Shown here piece by piece: positions 16,828 through 25,679 of a DNA stretch of 64,000 bases (position 1 is the first letter of the stretch; every line of letters starts with the position of its first letter). The notes under the pieces are model-generated. The model was not told where the DNA came from. It ran no database searches and saw only the letters and a program-made list of their open reading frames with translations. Made by a program: the position numbers and the translations under genes. The stretch covers positions 1 through 64,000 of the forward strand of contig NZ_CAJSLV010000068.1 of the NCBI RefSeq assembly GCF_907177275.1, given 5' to 3'. Origin of the DNA: Actinacidiphila cocklensis (GTDB taxonomy: Bacteria; Actinomycetota; Actinomycetes; Streptomycetales; Streptomycetaceae).

Positions 16828-18000
16828 ATGACTCGGAGACTGGCGGAGGTCGCCAAGCGGGTGGGCGTCAGCGAGGCGACGGTGAGCCGGGTTTTGAACG
16901 GCCGGCCCGGGGTGTCGGACGCGACGCGGCAGGCGGTGCTGACGGCGCTCGATGTGCTGGGCTACGAGCGGCCCACGCAACTGCGGGGGGTCCGGGCGCG
17001 GTTGGTGGGTCTGGTGCTGCCCGAGCTGCAGAACCCGATCTTCCCGGCGCTGGCGGAGGTCGCCGGCGGTGCGCTGGTGCAGCTCGGCTTCACACCCGTG
17101 CTCTGCACCCGCACCGCGGGCGGCCTCACCGAGGCGGAGTACGTGACGATGCTGCTGGACCAGCAGGTCTCCGGCGTCATCTTCTGCGGCGGGCTGAGCA
17201 CCGACGAGTACGGCACCCTGCTCCAGCGGGGCGTCCCGGTCGTGCTGCTCAACGCCGCGGTCGACTCCGCGGCGATCCAGGCGGCCCGGCAGCGCGACCG
17301 GCCCGCCGCCTCCGAGGGCCGGGCGGGCGTGCGTACCGCGGGGTACGCCGCCCGCCCGGCGGACCGGGGTGCCGCGCAGGCCCAGGACCGCAGGACGTCC
17401 CCGCCGATCGGCTTTCCGCAGGTGTCGACGGACGACGTGGCGGCGGTCCAGCAGGCCTACGCGCACCTGGCGTCGCTGGGCCACACCAGGATCGGGCTGA
17501 TGGTCGGCCCCGCCGACCACACCCCCTCGCGCCGCAAGGCCGCCGCCTTCACCGCGCTCGCCCACCGCAGCGCCGGCTCCCCCGCCACCCACCCCATCGG
17601 CCACGCCCTCTTCTCCTTCGAGGGCGGCCAGGCCGTGGCCACCGAACTGCTGGCCACCGGTATCACCGCACTGATCTGCGGCAGCGACGTCCTCGCCCTC
17701 GGCGCCATCCGCGCCGCCCGACGGCAAGGACTCACCGTCCCCCACGACCTGTCCGTCGTCGGCTACGACGACTCCGCCTTCATGAACTACACCGACCCAC
17801 CCCTGACCACCCTGCGCCAACCCATCGAAGCCATGTCCCGCGCCGCCGTCACCCTCCTCGCCAACCAGATCAACGGCACCAACCCCACCCCCAAAGAACT
17901 CCTCCACGAACCCGAACTCGTCGTCCGCCACTCCACCGCACCCCGTCACCCGTCCGCCCTCGGCTCCTCCCCCAACCTGCGCGCGGTGCGGGCAGAGTGA
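16828..18000 (+). CDS. LacI-family regulator, MalR-type (copy 2, with 46-residue insertion)
   Basis: A 390-residue paralog of the regulator at 10453-11463, in the opposite orientation. The ATG at 16828 follows GAGGAAGG and lies 29 bp after aglA, so it is probably the last gene of the mal operon and self-regulated. The HTH is the same except for its first residues. Relative to copy 1 it carries about 46 extra residues (encoded by about 17266-17410) rich in Ala, Arg, Gln and Pro, in a sensor-domain loop after 'LLNAAVD', plus a longer C-terminal tail. The reading frame is kept, so the protein is likely made. It may respond to a different inducer or form mixed dimers with copy 1. Confidence 0.88.
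   Translation: MTRRLAEVAKRVGVSEATVSRVLNGRPGVSDATRQAVLTALDVLGYERPTQLRGVRARLVGLVLPELQNPIFPALAEVAGGALVQLGFTPVLCTRTAGGLTEAEYVTMLLDQQVSGVIFCGGLSTDEYGTLLQRGVPVVLLNAAVDSAAIQAARQRDRPAASEGRAGVRTAGYAARPADRGAAQAQDRRTSPPIGFPQVSTDDVAAVQQAYAHLASLGHTRIGLMVGPADHTPSRRKAAAFTALAHRSAGSPATHPIGHALFSFEGGQAVATELLATGITALICGSDVLALGAIRAARRQGLTVPHDLSVVGYDDSAFMNYTDPPLTTLRQPIEAMSRAAVTLLANQINGTNPTPKELLHEPELVVRHSTAPRHPSALGSSPNLRAVRAE
16867..17093. repeat. Inverted identity block A, copy 2
   Basis: 227 bp identical to the reverse complement of 11198-11424, about 5.4 kb away. Flanking codons differ on both sides. Confidence 0.9.
17728..17942. repeat. Inverted identity block B, copy 2
   Basis: 215 bp identical to the reverse complement of 10487-10701. 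Upstream of it the two genes still match closely for about 40 bp with two substitutions; downstream the tails are unrelated. Confidence 0.9.
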
Positions 18001-18042
18001 GGGCGAGCCGAGGGCGGATTCACCGCGGCGGCCTGATCCGTG

Positions 18043-20826
18043 TCAGCCGGAGCAGGTCAGGGTGGGCGTGGCCCAGTCCCCGTGGTCGTAGGCGTTGCCG
18101 TCCCCGGCGTCGCCGACGACGAGGTCGAGCATCTGGACGCCCGTCAGGTCCGCGCTGATCTGCTGGGCCGGGTCGTTGCCCCTGATCGTGCTGCTGGCGG
18201 CGAGCTTCTTGCCGTCGCCGAGCACGGTGAAGGTCATCGAGCCGCCACCGCCGGCGTCGGCGTCGTTGCCGACCGTCGAGGTGAACTTCGAGCAGTTGCC
18301 GCCGAGGTAGATCGTGACGTCACTGATCGAGTTCGTGCCCAGGCCCTTGGGGTAGACCGTGCCGTTGATGGTGAGCGGCCCGCCGTCGCCGGCGTTCGTA
18401 CCGCCGACCGACAGGTCGCGCTCGACCGGTCCCCAGCCGTTGGTCGACGTCACGAAGTCCAGGTCGCTGACGGCGTTGACGCCGGACGGCGGCGGCGGGT
18501 TGACCACCGATACCTGGGCGTCCTGGCGCAGCCACTGCGCCACGCCCTGCTGGGCGAAGGTGGCCGTGGCGGTGATGCCGACCGTGGACGGCTTGTCGGT
18601 CGGTGCGGTCAGCTCCCAGGTGGCCACCACGCTGTGGCCGGGCTGGACCTCGCCGAACACCTGCGGCTGGCTGTCGAAGGTGAACCCGGGTGCGGTGAGG
18701 CTGACGTTGACGCCCTCCGCGGGCTTGGCGCCCCGCGGGACCGACACCGTGGTGGTGACCGTCACGGGCCTGCCGCGCTCGACGCTGGCCGGCGAGGCGG
18801 CGACGGCAAGGCCGGCCGAGGGCTGCCGGTCGCGGGTCGCCTGGAAGGACAGGTTGTCGAACTGGTCGGTGGCGTAGTGGGTCATGCCCAGGCCGCCGAG
18901 ACCCGCGGAGTAGCTCGCGTCGTTGACCGTGCCGACGTCCTTGCCGTCGACCGAGGCGGTGATCGCCGTGCCGCTGAAGGACAGCGCCAGGCGGTGCCAC
19001 TTGCCGGTGCCCAGCGCCGCGGTGGCCGAGCGGGTCAGCACGGTGCGGTGCCCGTTCGCGTCGCTCTTGAAGATCGTCCAGGCGCCGGTGTCGCTGATCT
19101 GGAAGAAGTAGCCCTGCTGGTGGGACTGCGGGCGGTTCTGGGTGCCGGCCCGCCCGATCAGCTCGACCGCGCCGGGCTTGGCCAGCTCCACGTCGGTCTG
19201 CAGCCGGTAGTCCTTCCACGTGGTGTCGCCGACCAGGGTGAAGGCGTCGGAGTCGTCCTGCCATTCGATGGGCTTGACCGCGGCCATCTGCTGCAGGCAC
19301 TGGCCATCGCGGCCGGCCGCGCACTTCTGGACCTCGAAGGAGCCCTGCATGTCGGACAGGTAGCGCGCCTCGGTGCCGCTGACATCGTTGTCAAAGTTGT
19401 CGGTGTAAGGCAGCGCGAGCGCGTGTGCGGCCGGCGGGGTGGCGGTGCCCTTGCCCTGTCCTGTGGTGGTGGTCAGGGTGTAGACCCAGCCGGGCTCGGT
19501 GGTCAGCGAGTACGAGCCGTCGACCGGCGTGATGTCCTGCTGCCGGACCAGGTTCGTGGCCGCGCCGGGGCTGTTGACCTGGGTGGCCCACACGTGCACG
19601 GCGCCGGTGGACAGGCCGCCGGTGACGTGCAGGTTGACCGTCTGCGCGGTCTGCGCCGTGGTGGTCTCCACGATCGTGGAGTAGTCCTTGCCGTTCGGCG
19701 ACTTCAGGCTGACGTAGGTGCCGTTGGACTCGCTGCCGCCGAGGTAGCCGGACGCGGAGTCGATGAACTTCCAGCCGGGCTCGGTGAACTGCGTGACCTG
19801 GGCGGTGGCCCAGGTGCTGGTGCCGATGGTGTAGTTGCCCGACCAGGGGGAGCCCGCGGTCGCCAGGCCCACCGTGCTGTAGGGCAGGTTGGGGTAGATC
19901 GCGGCGATCAGCGGCCAGTTGAAGTAGCTGGTCATCTTCGCGTCGATGTAGCCGCGGGTGATCGCCCTGATCAGCGCGGGCGCACCGGTGTTCATGTCCT
20001 GCGATCCGTTCTCGCTGTCCCACAGCGGCTTGCCGTTGTCCTTGGCCGCCTGGGTGCTGGAGCAGGTGTTCGCGTTGCCGCCGTCACCGCCCTCGCACGA
20101 GTAGTGCGTCCCGATGATGGACACGGCGTCGTTGAACGCCTTGTCCTTGGCCATGTCGTCGGCCACGCCCCAGCCCGAGTCGTCGGCCACCAGCTGCACA
20201 CCGGAGTAGCCCGCCTTGTCCAGGGCCGCGCGCAGCTGGACGAACCAGCCGGCGTCGTGGCCGCGCTCGTTCCAGCCGCCGAGGTAGCTGATCGGCAGGC
20301 CGTGCTGCTTGGCGCAGCCGAGCCAGGAGATCAGGTAGTTGATGGTGTCGGTCGACCAGAAGCCGCCGTCGATCCAGCCCGGTGCCGCCCAGGCCAGGCC
20401 GTACAGGCCGATCTTCGGGTTGCGGGCCTTGGCCTGCTCGGCGAGCCAGAACTCGTAGCCCGCGTTGCAGTTGACCGTGCCGCGGGCGTGCTCGATCGAC
20501 GGCTCCGAGCCGTCGGTGGAGTTCGCGTCGCCACCGATCTCGATCTTCAGCAGCTGCAGGTTCGCGCCGTAGCCCGGCTTGAACAGGTAGTCGAGGATCT
20601 GCGACTGCTGGGCCGCCGGATAGTCGGTCAGCAGGCGGGAGTTGCCGCCACCGCCGCTGATCGCCCCGATCCCGTCGAACGTACGCCCGCCCTGCGCCCC
20701 GTCCACCGTCACCGAGGTGTCGGGGGCCGCGTGGGCGGCCGAGGTGCTCATCGTGAGCAGCGCGGCCAGGAGGGCAACTACCCACAGCGGAGCGAGTCTT
20801 CGCGCGTGGGTCATTACGTGGAGCAT
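18043..20826 (-). CDS. Secreted GH59 beta-galactocerebrosidase-like enzyme with laminin-G-like and NPCBM domains
   Basis: A 927-residue secreted enzyme. The ATG at 20826 is preferred to a TTG at 20835, which sits too close to the AAGGG. Signal peptide core 'LAPLWVVALLAALLTM' ends at 'AHAA'. The GH59 catalytic domain (about 40-450) has acid/base Glu187 in 'GGWNERG' and nucleophile Glu272 in 'WDSENGS'. A laminin-G-like beta-sandwich (about 475-660), an alpha-galactosidase NEW3-like domain (about 660-770) and a C-terminal NPCBM domain ('NGWGPVERD', about 785-927) follow. Family members cleave beta-galactosides, so plant galactans or galactolipids are likely substrates. It converges with the second LacI gene. 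Confidence 0.88.
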   Translation of the reverse strand: MLHVMTHARRLAPLWVVALLAALLTMSTSAAHAAPDTSVTVDGAQGGRTFDGIGAISGGGGNSRLLTDYPAAQQSQILDYLFKPGYGANLQLLKIEIGGDANSTDGSEPSIEHARGTVNCNAGYEFWLAEQAKARNPKIGLYGLAWAAPGWIDGGFWSTDTINYLISWLGCAKQHGLPISYLGGWNERGHDAGWFVQLRAALDKAGYSGVQLVADDSGWGVADDMAKDKAFNDAVSIIGTHYSCEGGDGGNANTCSSTQAAKDNGKPLWDSENGSQDMNTGAPALIRAITRGYIDAKMTSYFNWPLIAAIYPNLPYSTVGLATAGSPWSGNYTIGTSTWATAQVTQFTEPGWKFIDSASGYLGGSESNGTYVSLKSPNGKDYSTIVETTTAQTAQTVNLHVTGGLSTGAVHVWATQVNSPGAATNLVRQQDITPVDGSYSLTTEPGWVYTLTTTTGQGKGTATPPAAHALALPYTDNFDNDVSGTEARYLSDMQGSFEVQKCAAGRDGQCLQQMAAVKPIEWQDDSDAFTLVGDTTWKDYRLQTDVELAKPGAVELIGRAGTQNRPQSHQQGYFFQISDTGAWTIFKSDANGHRTVLTRSATAALGTGKWHRLALSFSGTAITASVDGKDVGTVNDASYSAGLGGLGMTHYATDQFDNLSFQATRDRQPSAGLAVAASPASVERGRPVTVTTTVSVPRGAKPAEGVNVSLTAPGFTFDSQPQVFGEVQPGHSVVATWELTAPTDKPSTVGITATATFAQQGVAQWLRQDAQVSVVNPPPPSGVNAVSDLDFVTSTNGWGPVERDLSVGGTNAGDGGPLTINGTVYPKGLGTNSISDVTIYLGGNCSKFTSTVGNDADAGGGGSMTFTVLGDGKKLAASSTIRGNDPAQQISADLTGVQMLDLVVGDAGDGNAYDHGDWATPTLTCSG

Positions 20827-20830
20827 GGTT

Positions 20831-20856
20831 GCCAACCCTTCATGAAGGAGGTTGGC
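20831..20856. promoter_or_regulatory. Hairpin/operator over the GH59 leader
   Basis: GCCAACC (20831-20837) and GGTTGGC (20850-20856) form a perfect 7-bp stem around CTTCATGAAG, itself a 10-bp palindrome. The element lies just ahead of the GH59 ATG and contains its only AAGGG-like ribosome site on the minus strand, so it could control translation or be a repressor site. Confidence 0.45.
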
Positions 20857-21181
20857 GCACAGTGTTGTTTTCTGTTTGTCCTTGCGTCAATGATACTCAC
20901 AAGAAAACTCAAAATGTCACGTGTCGTCGGCTGGAGCGGCAGTTGGGGACGGCCGCCACCGGTGCGCCCACGACCGCGCCCACCACACCGCCACGACCTC
21001 GCCGACCTCCTGCCCGCCCTCGGACAAGCCCACCTGGGGCTACGGCCACTGAGCCGCCGACCGACCCCCGCGCCGCGGCCCCGGTTCCGACCGGGGCCGC
21101 GGCGCGCGTGCTTGACCTTCACCTTGGGGGAAGCGGCAGCCTTGTCCGCACCGGTCACGGCGGCCGGGGCGAGGAGGAGCC
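20857..21181. other. Divergent intergenic region with an orphan GC hairpin
   Basis: No convincing gene. The first 60 bp are AT-rich and probably hold the GH59 promoter. The rest is GC-rich and includes a perfect 16-bp stem, 21069-21084 pairing with 21091-21106 around a TTCCGA loop. It resembles a terminator for a plus-strand transcript although no intact plus-strand gene ends before it; short open frames here have no recognisable content. Confidence 0.6.
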
Positions 21182-22306
21182 GTGCGGCAACTGCTGACGA
21201 TCGGGGCGTTCGCGCGGGCCGCGCGGCTGTCGCCGAAGGCGCTGCGGCACTACGACGAGCTGGGCCTGCTGCAACCGGCCCTGGTGGACGGCGAGTCGGG
21301 CTACCGCTACTACGATCCCGAGCAGTTGGAGCAGGCCCGGCTGATCGCCTGGCTGCGGCGCCTGGGCATGCCGCTGGCGCGCGTACGGCGGGTCTGCGGC
21401 CTGCCGGCGGCAGCCGCCGCCGAGGAGATCAGCGACTACTGGCGGCAGGTGCAGGCGGAGACCGCGGCACGCGGGCAGTTGGCCACCTTCCTCGTCGACT
21501 ACCTGACGGGCAGCGGCAGTCCGGTGGGCGCGGCTCCCGCCGTGCTCGGCATCCGCTACGCCGCACGGTCGGAGTCGGGGCTGCTGCGCACCAGCAACGA
21601 GGACACCGCGTACGCCGGCCCCCGGCTGCTCGCGGTGGCCGACGGGGTCCGCGGTGCGGCCGGCGACCGCGCGAGCGCGGCGGCCGTGGCCGCGCTCCGG
21701 CCGCTGGAGACCCTGGCGGTGCCGGCAGGCGACCTGCTGGGCGCTCTCGCCGACGCCGTCGACACCGCGGACCGCACGATCGCGGAGATCGCCGCCTCGA
21801 CGGCCGCCGGTGCGGCGGCCACCACGCTGACCGCGCTGCTGTGGTCGGGTTCGCAGCTCGCACTGGTGCACATCGGCGACACCAGGGCGTATCTCGTACG
21901 CGGCGGTGAGCTGTTCCGGATCACCCATGACCACACCTATGTGCAAAGGCTCGTCGACGAGGGCCGGCTGACCGCGGACGAGGCCGCCTCCCATCCGCAG
22001 CGGGCGCTGCTGGTACGGGCGTTGAGCGGGACCGGCGCGGCCAGGCCCGATCTGTCGCTGCACGCGGCCGCGGCCGGCGACCGCTACCTGCTGTGCTCCG
22101 ACGGCCTGTCCACGGTCGTCCCCGACGGTGTGCTGCGCGAGCTGCTGGCGGGTGCCGACGGTCCGCGGCAGGCGCTCGACGCGCTGCTCGCGCGGGCGTA
22201 CGCCGCCGGTGCGCCCGACAACGTCGCCTGCGTGGTCGCGGAGGTGGTCGCCCTGGAGGCGCCGGCCGGTCCTGGCGCCGGCCACGTCGGCGGCAACGGG
22301 CGGTGA
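21182..22306 (+). CDS. MerR HTH fused to PP2C-type protein phosphatase
   Basis: A 374-residue fusion. The GTG at 21182 follows AGGAGG. Residues 1-75 are a MerR DNA-binding domain ('LLTIGAFARAARLSPKALRHYDELGLL', 'GYRYYDPEQL') with a short helical dimer segment to about 108. Residues 122-360 are a PPM/PP2C Ser/Thr phosphatase with metal-binding Asp141 ('RTSNED'), Asp154 ('VADG'), Asp307 ('CSDGL') and Asp346 ('APDNV') all kept; the usual DGMGG loop reads 'DGVRG'. The protein could couple dephosphorylation by a Ser/Thr kinase circuit to promoter control. Its stop overlaps the MFS gene start, suggesting they share a job. Individual quoted motifs are partial. Confidence 0.88.
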   Translation: MRQLLTIGAFARAARLSPKALRHYDELGLLQPALVDGESGYRYYDPEQLEQARLIAWLRRLGMPLARVRRVCGLPAAAAAEEISDYWRQVQAETAARGQLATFLVDYLTGSGSPVGAAPAVLGIRYAARSESGLLRTSNEDTAYAGPRLLAVADGVRGAAGDRASAAAVAALRPLETLAVPAGDLLGALADAVDTADRTIAEIAASTAAGAAATTLTALLWSGSQLALVHIGDTRAYLVRGGELFRITHDHTYVQRLVDEGRLTADEAASHPQRALLVRALSGTGAARPDLSLHAAAAGDRYLLCSDGLSTVVPDGVLRELLAGADGPRQALDALLARAYAAGAPDNVACVVAEVVALEAPAGPGAGHVGGNGR

Positions 22307-23631
22307 GCGCGGTGGGGTTCAGGTTCCGCGGCACGTACACCGTCGACCGGCGCCCGCTGGCCGTGCCGGCCTTCCGGCGGCTGTGGGTGGCGTCCGTGGT
22401 CGGCGCGGTGGGCGGTTCGTTCAGCGTGGTCGCCGTCCCGACGCAGCTGTTCACGGTGACCGGGTCGTCGGCGGTCGTCGGCCTGTCCGCCGCGGTGTCG
22501 CTGGTCGCACTGGTCGTGGCGGCGCTGTGGGCGGGCGCCGCGGCGGACGCGCGGGATCGGCGTACGGTGCTGCTGGTCGCCCACTGCGGGCTGGCGCTGA
22601 CGTACGCGGGGCTGTGGACCCAGGCGGCCCTCGGCGGGCGCTCGGTTCCCGTGCTGCTGGTGCTGGTGGCCTGCCAGGGGCTGGCCTTCGGCGCCATCAT
22701 GACGACGATGGGCGCCGCGGTGCCGCGCCTCGTCCCCGCCGAGATGCTGCCCGCGGCCGTCAGCCTCGGCTCGCTGGTCCGCTACGCCGGGTCGATCCTG
22801 GGTCCCGTCCTGGCCGGCGTCCTGATCCCGGTGACCGGGCTCGGCATGCTGTACCTCTTCGACGCCGTCGCGCTGCTGGCGGTGCTGTGGGCCGTCGTCA
22901 GGCTGCCGCCGCTGCCGCCCCGGGCGGCGGCGCGCTCCCGCCAGGCCGGCTCCGTCCTGGGCCGGCTGCTGGGCGGCTTCCGCCACCTGGCGGCCAGCCG
23001 GCTGCTCATGGCGGTGCTGGCGGTGGACCTCGCGGCGATGGTCCTCGGCATGCCGGTCGCCCTCTTCCCCGAGCTGGCCCAGCGCGCCTATGGCCGGGCG
23101 GAGGGCGGCGGTCCGGCCCTCGGCCTGCTCTACGCGGCCTACCCGGCCGGGGTCTTCGCGGTCGGCCTGCTGTCGGGCACCTTCACCCGCGCCCGGCGCC
23201 ACGGCGCGCTGCTGGCGGCGGCCGCGGCCGCGTGGGGTGCCTGCGTCGTCCTGCTCGGCCTCGCCCCCGTCCTGTGGCTCGCGCTGGCGGCCCTCGCGCT
23301 CGGCGGCGCGGTGAACTTCGTCCTGAGCACGTTCCGCAACGCCCTCACCCAGTCCCTCACCGACGACGCCCTGCGAGGTCGCGTCCAGGGGTCGCTCACC
23401 GTCGTCACGATCGGCGGGCCGCAGATCGGCAACCTGCTGCACGGCGCGGCCGGTTCGGCCTTCGGCGCGCGGCCGGCGATCTGCGCCGGCGGGCTGCTGA
23501 CGGTGCTGGCCGTGGCGGTGATCGTGCGGGCGGTGCCCGAGCTGGGGCGCTACGCGGCGCCGGCCGGCACCGGACGGACACACGCGGTGGGCCGGACGCC
23601 GGGAGCGGGCGTCAGCCGCCGGGTGCCCTGA
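22303..23631 (+). CDS. MFS transporter, EntS-like exporter family
   Basis: A 442-residue transporter. The GTG at 22303 overlaps the PP2C stop (GTGA). About 12 transmembrane helices are visible, with the MFS cytoplasmic loop 'AAADARDRRTVLL' between helices 2 and 3 and 'SLGSLVRYAGSILGPVLAG' in helix 5. The family includes siderophore and drug exporters. Co-translation with a MerR-phosphatase suggests induction by a small molecule. Its last 20 bp overlap the convergent VOC gene. Confidence 0.88.
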   Translation: MSAVGFRFRGTYTVDRRPLAVPAFRRLWVASVVGAVGGSFSVVAVPTQLFTVTGSSAVVGLSAAVSLVALVVAALWAGAAADARDRRTVLLVAHCGLALTYAGLWTQAALGGRSVPVLLVLVACQGLAFGAIMTTMGAAVPRLVPAEMLPAAVSLGSLVRYAGSILGPVLAGVLIPVTGLGMLYLFDAVALLAVLWAVVRLPPLPPRAAARSRQAGSVLGRLLGGFRHLAASRLLMAVLAVDLAAMVLGMPVALFPELAQRAYGRAEGGGPALGLLYAAYPAGVFAVGLLSGTFTRARRHGALLAAAAAAWGACVVLLGLAPVLWLALAALALGGAVNFVLSTFRNALTQSLTDDALRGRVQGSLTVVTIGGPQIGNLLHGAAGSAFGARPAICAGGLLTVLAVAVIVRAVPELGRYAAPAGTGRTHAVGRTPGAGVSRRVP

Positions 23632-23995
23632 CGATGCAGAAGGGGTGCCCGGCCGGGTCGGTGAGGACGCGGAACCTCGCGTCGTCCGGCTGGGGTTCGG
23701 GCTTGCCCGCGCCCAGCGCCAGCAGCCGGGCCTCGGCCTCGTCGAGGTCGACGTCGACCGTGAAGTCCAGGTGCGACTGCTGGGGCACCGTCTGGCCCGG
23801 CCACTGCGGCGCCCGGTAGCCGTCGACCCGCTGGAAGCCGATGAACAGGCCGTCCCCGCTGGTGAGCCCGGCGAATCCGGCGTCGCTCTTCGGATGCGGT
23901 TCGAGGCCGGTCGCCTGCTGGTAGAAGGCGGCGAGCGCCGGCGGGTCGGGGCAGTCGAGGGTGATCGCGCTCAACGTCATCAACGGGTGCTGCAC
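23612..23995 (-). CDS. VOC-family (glyoxalase/bleomycin-resistance-like) protein
   Basis: A 127-residue single-domain protein with two beta-alpha-beta-beta-beta halves: 'LSAITLDCPDPPALAAFYQQATG' and 'SHLDFTVDVDLDEAEARLLALGA', ending 'DPAGHPFCIV', the usual VOC terminus. The GTG at 23995 is supported by GGAGG; an ATG at 23980 has no site. Substrate unknown. It overlaps the convergent MFS gene by 20 bp. Confidence 0.85.
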   Translation of the reverse strand: MQHPLMTLSAITLDCPDPPALAAFYQQATGLEPHPKSDAGFAGLTSGDGLFIGFQRVDGYRAPQWPGQTVPQQSHLDFTVDVDLDEAEARLLALGAGKPEPQPDDARFRVLTDPAGHPFCIVRAPGG

Positions 23996-24091
23996 GGCGC
24001 CTCCGGGCGGGTCGGCGGACTTCTCCCGCCGCCCACCTTACGAGGCCGCCGCCCGCCCTACGAGGCCGCCGCCCGCCGCCGCGGGCGGAGG

Positions 24092-25426
24092 TCACGCCCG
24101 GCGGCGGGTGGCACGTACCGCGACCCGGGGCGTCAGCAGCGCCTCGGGGCGGCGGTTGAGCGAGAGCACCGCGAAGAACGCCTCGCACGCCACCGGGTCG
24201 GTGTTGGCGGCGACCAGCACCCGTGCCAGGTAGTCCTGCTGCAGCCGGCCGAACCTGCCGGGCTTCGGCCCGTCGGTGCCCGGATAGCGGGCGTCCTCAC
24301 CCGTGGCGATCAGCCAGGCCGCCTTGACGCAGCGCGCGACGGCCCGCTGCGTCTCGCGCGCCCGCGCGGCGATCTCGGCGGGCTCGCGCCCCGCGGCCTG
24401 TTCCGCGATGGCCTGGGCCTGGAGCGCCGCGACCGTCATGCCGTGCCCGTAGACGGGGTTGAAGCGGCACAGCGCGTCCCCGGTCACCACCAGGCCGCGC
24501 GGCCAGCGCTTGGCGCGCTCGAAGTGCGTCCACTCGTTCGCCGTCGCCCGGAAGGCGACCGCGTCCGTCAGCGGCTCCGCGCCGTCGAGCGCGGCGGACA
24601 GCTCGGGCGAGCGCAGCGACGAGGCGAAGGCGAGCCAGGCGCCCTCCTCGACCGGCGGTTGGTGCTCGCCCTGCCCGATCAGCGTGACCAGCCACCTGTC
24701 GCCGTCGATCGGCACGATCACCCCGCCGCGCGGCACCTCGGGATTGCCCTGCAGGTACATCGCCCGCCAGGGGCCGCCGGCGACCGGGCGCCGGTAGTAG
24801 CGGGAGGAGTAGCCCAGATGGGCGTCGACGCGCTCCGGGGCGGGCACCGGGTAGCCGAGCCGCAGCAGCCATTCGGCGGTGCGGGAGCTGCGGCCGGTGG
24901 CGACCACCACCAGGGACGCCGGCAGTGTGGACTCCCGCCCGCCGCCGCGTTCGCGCAGGCGTACGCCGCTGACCGCCGTGTCGCCCGGCGCCGGGAGGAG
25001 GCCGGTCGCCTCCTGGCGGCTCATCAGGGTGACCGCCGACCGGTCGACGATCCTGCGCCGCAGCGTCGACTCCAGCACCTCGCGCGAGACGGACAGGTAG
25101 CGCGCGCCCGGCACGCCCGCGAACCAGCCCGCGGGCGAGAGCCAGCGCATCTGCGAGGGGGCGTCGATGACGGCCGCCCCGGCCGCTTCGAGGTCCGCGC
25201 CGACCCCGGGCACCAGCTCTTCCAGGGCCTGCAGGCCGCGCGACCAGAGGATGTGCACATGCCTCGACTGCGGTACGCCGGCCCGGAATTCCGCCGGCCC
25301 GTCGGTGACCGCGTCCCGTTCGACGACCGTGACCTGCTCGAACCGCCGGGCCAGCGCGTGGGCCGCAAGCAACCCGGACACCCCGGCCCCCACCACGACC
25401 GCATGGCCCGTCTCGTCGACCGCCAT
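24092..25426 (-). CDS. FAD-dependent monooxygenase/oxidoreductase
   Basis: A 444-residue flavoprotein. The ATG at 25426 follows GGAGGGGG; longer frames upstream lack a site. The N-terminal Rossmann motif 'AVVVGAGVSGLLAAHAL' binds FAD, and 'LVVTGDALCRFNPVYGHGMT' is the second FAD motif (GD) of aromatic-hydroxylase-like enzymes. The closest family type is the tetracycline-hydroxylase/squalene-epoxidase-like group, but no substrate can be assigned. It stands alone, co-oriented with the VOC gene about 100 bp downstream. Confidence 0.85.
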   Translation of the reverse strand: MAVDETGHAVVVGAGVSGLLAAHALARRFEQVTVVERDAVTDGPAEFRAGVPQSRHVHILWSRGLQALEELVPGVGADLEAAGAAVIDAPSQMRWLSPAGWFAGVPGARYLSVSREVLESTLRRRIVDRSAVTLMSRQEATGLLPAPGDTAVSGVRLRERGGGRESTLPASLVVVATGRSSRTAEWLLRLGYPVPAPERVDAHLGYSSRYYRRPVAGGPWRAMYLQGNPEVPRGGVIVPIDGDRWLVTLIGQGEHQPPVEEGAWLAFASSLRSPELSAALDGAEPLTDAVAFRATANEWTHFERAKRWPRGLVVTGDALCRFNPVYGHGMTVAALQAQAIAEQAAGREPAEIAARARETQRAVARCVKAAWLIATGEDARYPGTDGPKPGRFGRLQQDYLARVLVAANTDPVACEAFFAVLSLNRRPEALLTPRVAVRATRRRA

Positions 25427-25679
25427 CGCGTACCCCCTCCTCCGATGACTGCACTCCGTATCATCCCGCATACGATGAGTGAGTGACAGGGCGCGTATAT
25501 CAGGCGTTGTCGGCATCAACTCCGCGCGCCGTCGCGACTTTCCGCCACCGGGCGCACGGGCCGGTACGCCGGCGCGATCCGCACGCCATCGGCGCGGCGC
25601 CGGACGGCGCCGAGGGCGGGCACGGGGTACGTGCCCGCCCTCGGTCCTGCCGCGGCGTCAGGCGGCGGTCGCTGTGGCG

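Noticed and set aside
20940..21052. Plus-strand Pro/Thr-rich frame ending in TGA just before the GC stem
   Set aside because: No start codon with a ribosome site and no recognisable domain; too short to call even as a remnant.
21182..22306. Separate MerR and phosphatase genes joined by a sequencing error
   Set aside because: One continuous frame with a normal helical linker and no stop or ribosome site between domains.
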